From the NCBI GenBank assembly GCA_040080075.1, contig JBEBJD010000112.1, positions 1 to 5,936 on the forward strand: 5,936 bases of DNA. The letters are read 5' to 3'. Source of the DNA: JANNFX01 sp040080075. Lineage in GTDB: Bacteria > Pseudomonadota > Alphaproteobacteria > Rhizobiales > Hyphomicrobiaceae. The notes under the pieces are model-generated. The model ran no database searches. It saw only the letters and a program-made list of their open reading frames with translations, and had not been told where the DNA came from. How positions within the stretch are numbered: the stretch's first letter is position 1; every line of letters begins with the position of its first letter. The position numbers were made by a program, and so were the translations under genes. Of this stretch, positions 4,888 to 5,936 are shown in pieces.

Positions 4888-5823
4888 ATGCGTATGGTGC
4901 TGAATAACGAACAAGCTCGGCAACTGATCGACGTGGCGCGCGTGCACGCCGGGCTTCGGGAGAACTTGCGCGAGTTGAAACAAGCCTACAGATATGCGCC
5001 GCGCTGGCGCACCATCTCCGGTCGCGAATACCTCTACCTTGGCGAAACTTCGCAAGGTGCACGCAACTCCCAGACTGACGCTATTTTTAAGACCTATTCC
5101 GAGCGGCGCGAAACGCTGAAATCGCGAGTCGCCGCTTTGCTAGCCCGGCTCGATGATATGGCGCCCGTCAACCGGGCATTGCGTCTGGGCCGTGTGCCCA
5201 AGCTACCAGCTCGCATCCTGCGCGCACTCGATGCCGAAGGTCTGCTTGGCCGCGGCCTGACCGTGATCGGGACGCACGCCCTCTTTGCTTACGAGATCGC
5301 AGCTGGTGAGTTTTTCCAAAGCGAACTTCTCGCGACCGCCGACCTTGATCTGTGTTGGGATGCCAAGTCGCGTCTCACGATCCTGACCGATGAAGGCAAT
5401 GCACAAAGCGTACTCTCCATCCTTCAGCGCGTGGACCGGTCCTTTAGCGCAAAGACGCTCTATGGCATTGGCGCCGTCAACGACGAACAGTTCATCGTGG
5501 ACTTGATCTCGACAGCGGAAGATTTGCCGGAACCCGCGACCGGACTAGCAGGCGACATTTCCGCGTCACCAATACCCGAGACGGCCGCACTGCTTGCAGG
5601 CAAACCATTCTCAGCGATGGCCATTGGTGAAGACGGACTTCCAGTACAAATAATATGTCCGCCGCCCGACGCATTCATTCAGCACAAGCGGGCCATCTCG
5701 GCTGCCACGAGCGGGCGCCCTGCGCTGCAACGGCACCGCGATGAAGCGCAGGCCGAGGCCGTCGCAACGATCGCTCACGTGCTCAATGCCGCCAAAGATA
5801 TGTACTCGGAGCCGGGCGCTTGA
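4888..5823 (+). CDS. GSU2403-type nucleotidyltransferase-fold protein (311 aa)
   Basis: The N-terminal half is helical, with GREYLYLGE at 45-53 and a charged segment leading to NRALRLGRVPKLPARILRAL (95-114). The nucleotidyltransferase-like core follows: VIGTHALFAYEIAAG (126-140) as the glycine-containing motif and ATADLDLCWDAKSRL (149-163) with the Asp152-x-Asp154 pair expected to bind metal. FIVDLI (202-207) supplies a possible third acidic residue, Asp205. The C-terminus has the family-like PPPDAFIQHKRAIS and a charged RHRDEAQAEAV segment. This order matches the conserved family annotated as GSU2403-type nucleotidyltransferase fold (NTP_transf_8). Its substrate is unknown, so no reaction is assigned. 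The first ATG (4888) is used; a second in-frame ATG at 4894 is equally possible because neither has a clear ribosome binding site. The gene stands alone, bracketed by direct repeats. Confidence 0.83.
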   Translation: MRMVLNNEQARQLIDVARVHAGLRENLRELKQAYRYAPRWRTISGREYLYLGETSQGARNSQTDAIFKTYSERRETLKSRVAALLARLDDMAPVNRALRLGRVPKLPARILRALDAEGLLGRGLTVIGTHALFAYEIAAGEFFQSELLATADLDLCWDAKSRLTILTDEGNAQSVLSILQRVDRSFSAKTLYGIGAVNDEQFIVDLISTAEDLPEPATGLAGDISASPIPETAALLAGKPFSAMAIGEDGLPVQIICPPPDAFIQHKRAISAATSGRPALQRHRDEAQAEAVATIAHVLNAAKDMYSEPGA

Positions 5824-5889
5824 TCATGATCGCCGCGCAAAGCCAGGCATTCGATCGAGGCTAAGTTTGAACGAACCGGTTAAACCCCC

Positions 5890-5936
5890 GCCCGCAAAAT
5901 GCCCCGCCCGGCATAGCGCGCCACATCACCCAGTTC
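5890..5936. repeat. palindromic direct repeat, right copy (runs to window edge)
   Basis: Same orientation as the block at 4714-4760, starting 1176 bp later and matching at 41 of 47 positions. The first 25 bases are identical. The changes fall in the right arm (TTGCGGGC to TAGCGCGC), so the hairpin is weaker here. Similarity may continue past the end of the window. Confidence 0.8.

Overview
The window most resembles the chromosome of an alphaproteobacterium of the Hyphomicrobiales (Rhizobiales). Supporting this are an ftsB gene followed by a pyruvate dehydrogenase E1-alpha-like gene (a gene pair typical of the order), a very short aa3-type cytochrome oxidase subunit IV, GC-rich coding sequence, and a tandem palindromic repeat whose core (CGGGAAAACCGC...CACTTTTCCCG) looks like the abundant intergenic hairpin repeats of rhizobia and relatives. 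The genus cannot be fixed from sequence reading alone.

Layout. Left part (1-1505), all on the minus strand: the start of a GlsB/YeaQ/YmgE membrane protein that runs off the left edge, a 97-residue probable lipoprotein, and a 214-residue lipoprotein with a long Ala/Pro/Val tail. The two lipoproteins share a domain bounded by two cysteines and appear to be paralogues. From 1506 to about 2180 there is no convincing gene, only one weak minus-strand ORF with a C-terminal membrane segment. From 2181 to 2450 lies a dense hairpin array: one diverged hairpin unit, a perfect 13-bp inverted repeat, and three tandem 55-bp hairpin units (identical over every shared position).

Centre (2497-3997), minus strand: ftsB, then an E1-alpha-like protein. 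The latter keeps the family's framework but has lost much of the thiamine diphosphate/Mg site, and no E1-beta or E2 gene follows it. It may be a pseudoenzyme sitting in the usual pdhA position. A 438-bp divergent intergenic region (3998-4435) separates this block from the plus-strand genes. It holds a T8G8 homopolymer junction, two hairpins and a TTGA-N6-TCAA box of the FNR/FixK type.

Right part, plus strand: a 42-residue aa3-type cytochrome c oxidase subunit IV with an excellent ribosome binding site, then a 311-residue protein of the GSU2403-type nucleotidyltransferase-fold family. The latter is bracketed by two direct copies of a 47-bp palindromic repeat, the second at the window's right edge.

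No complete multi-gene novel system is evident. The strongest leads are the degenerate E1-alpha homologue next to ftsB, the paralogous two-cysteine lipoproteins, the hairpin array with apparently compensatory stem changes, and the repeat-bracketed nucleotidyltransferase.
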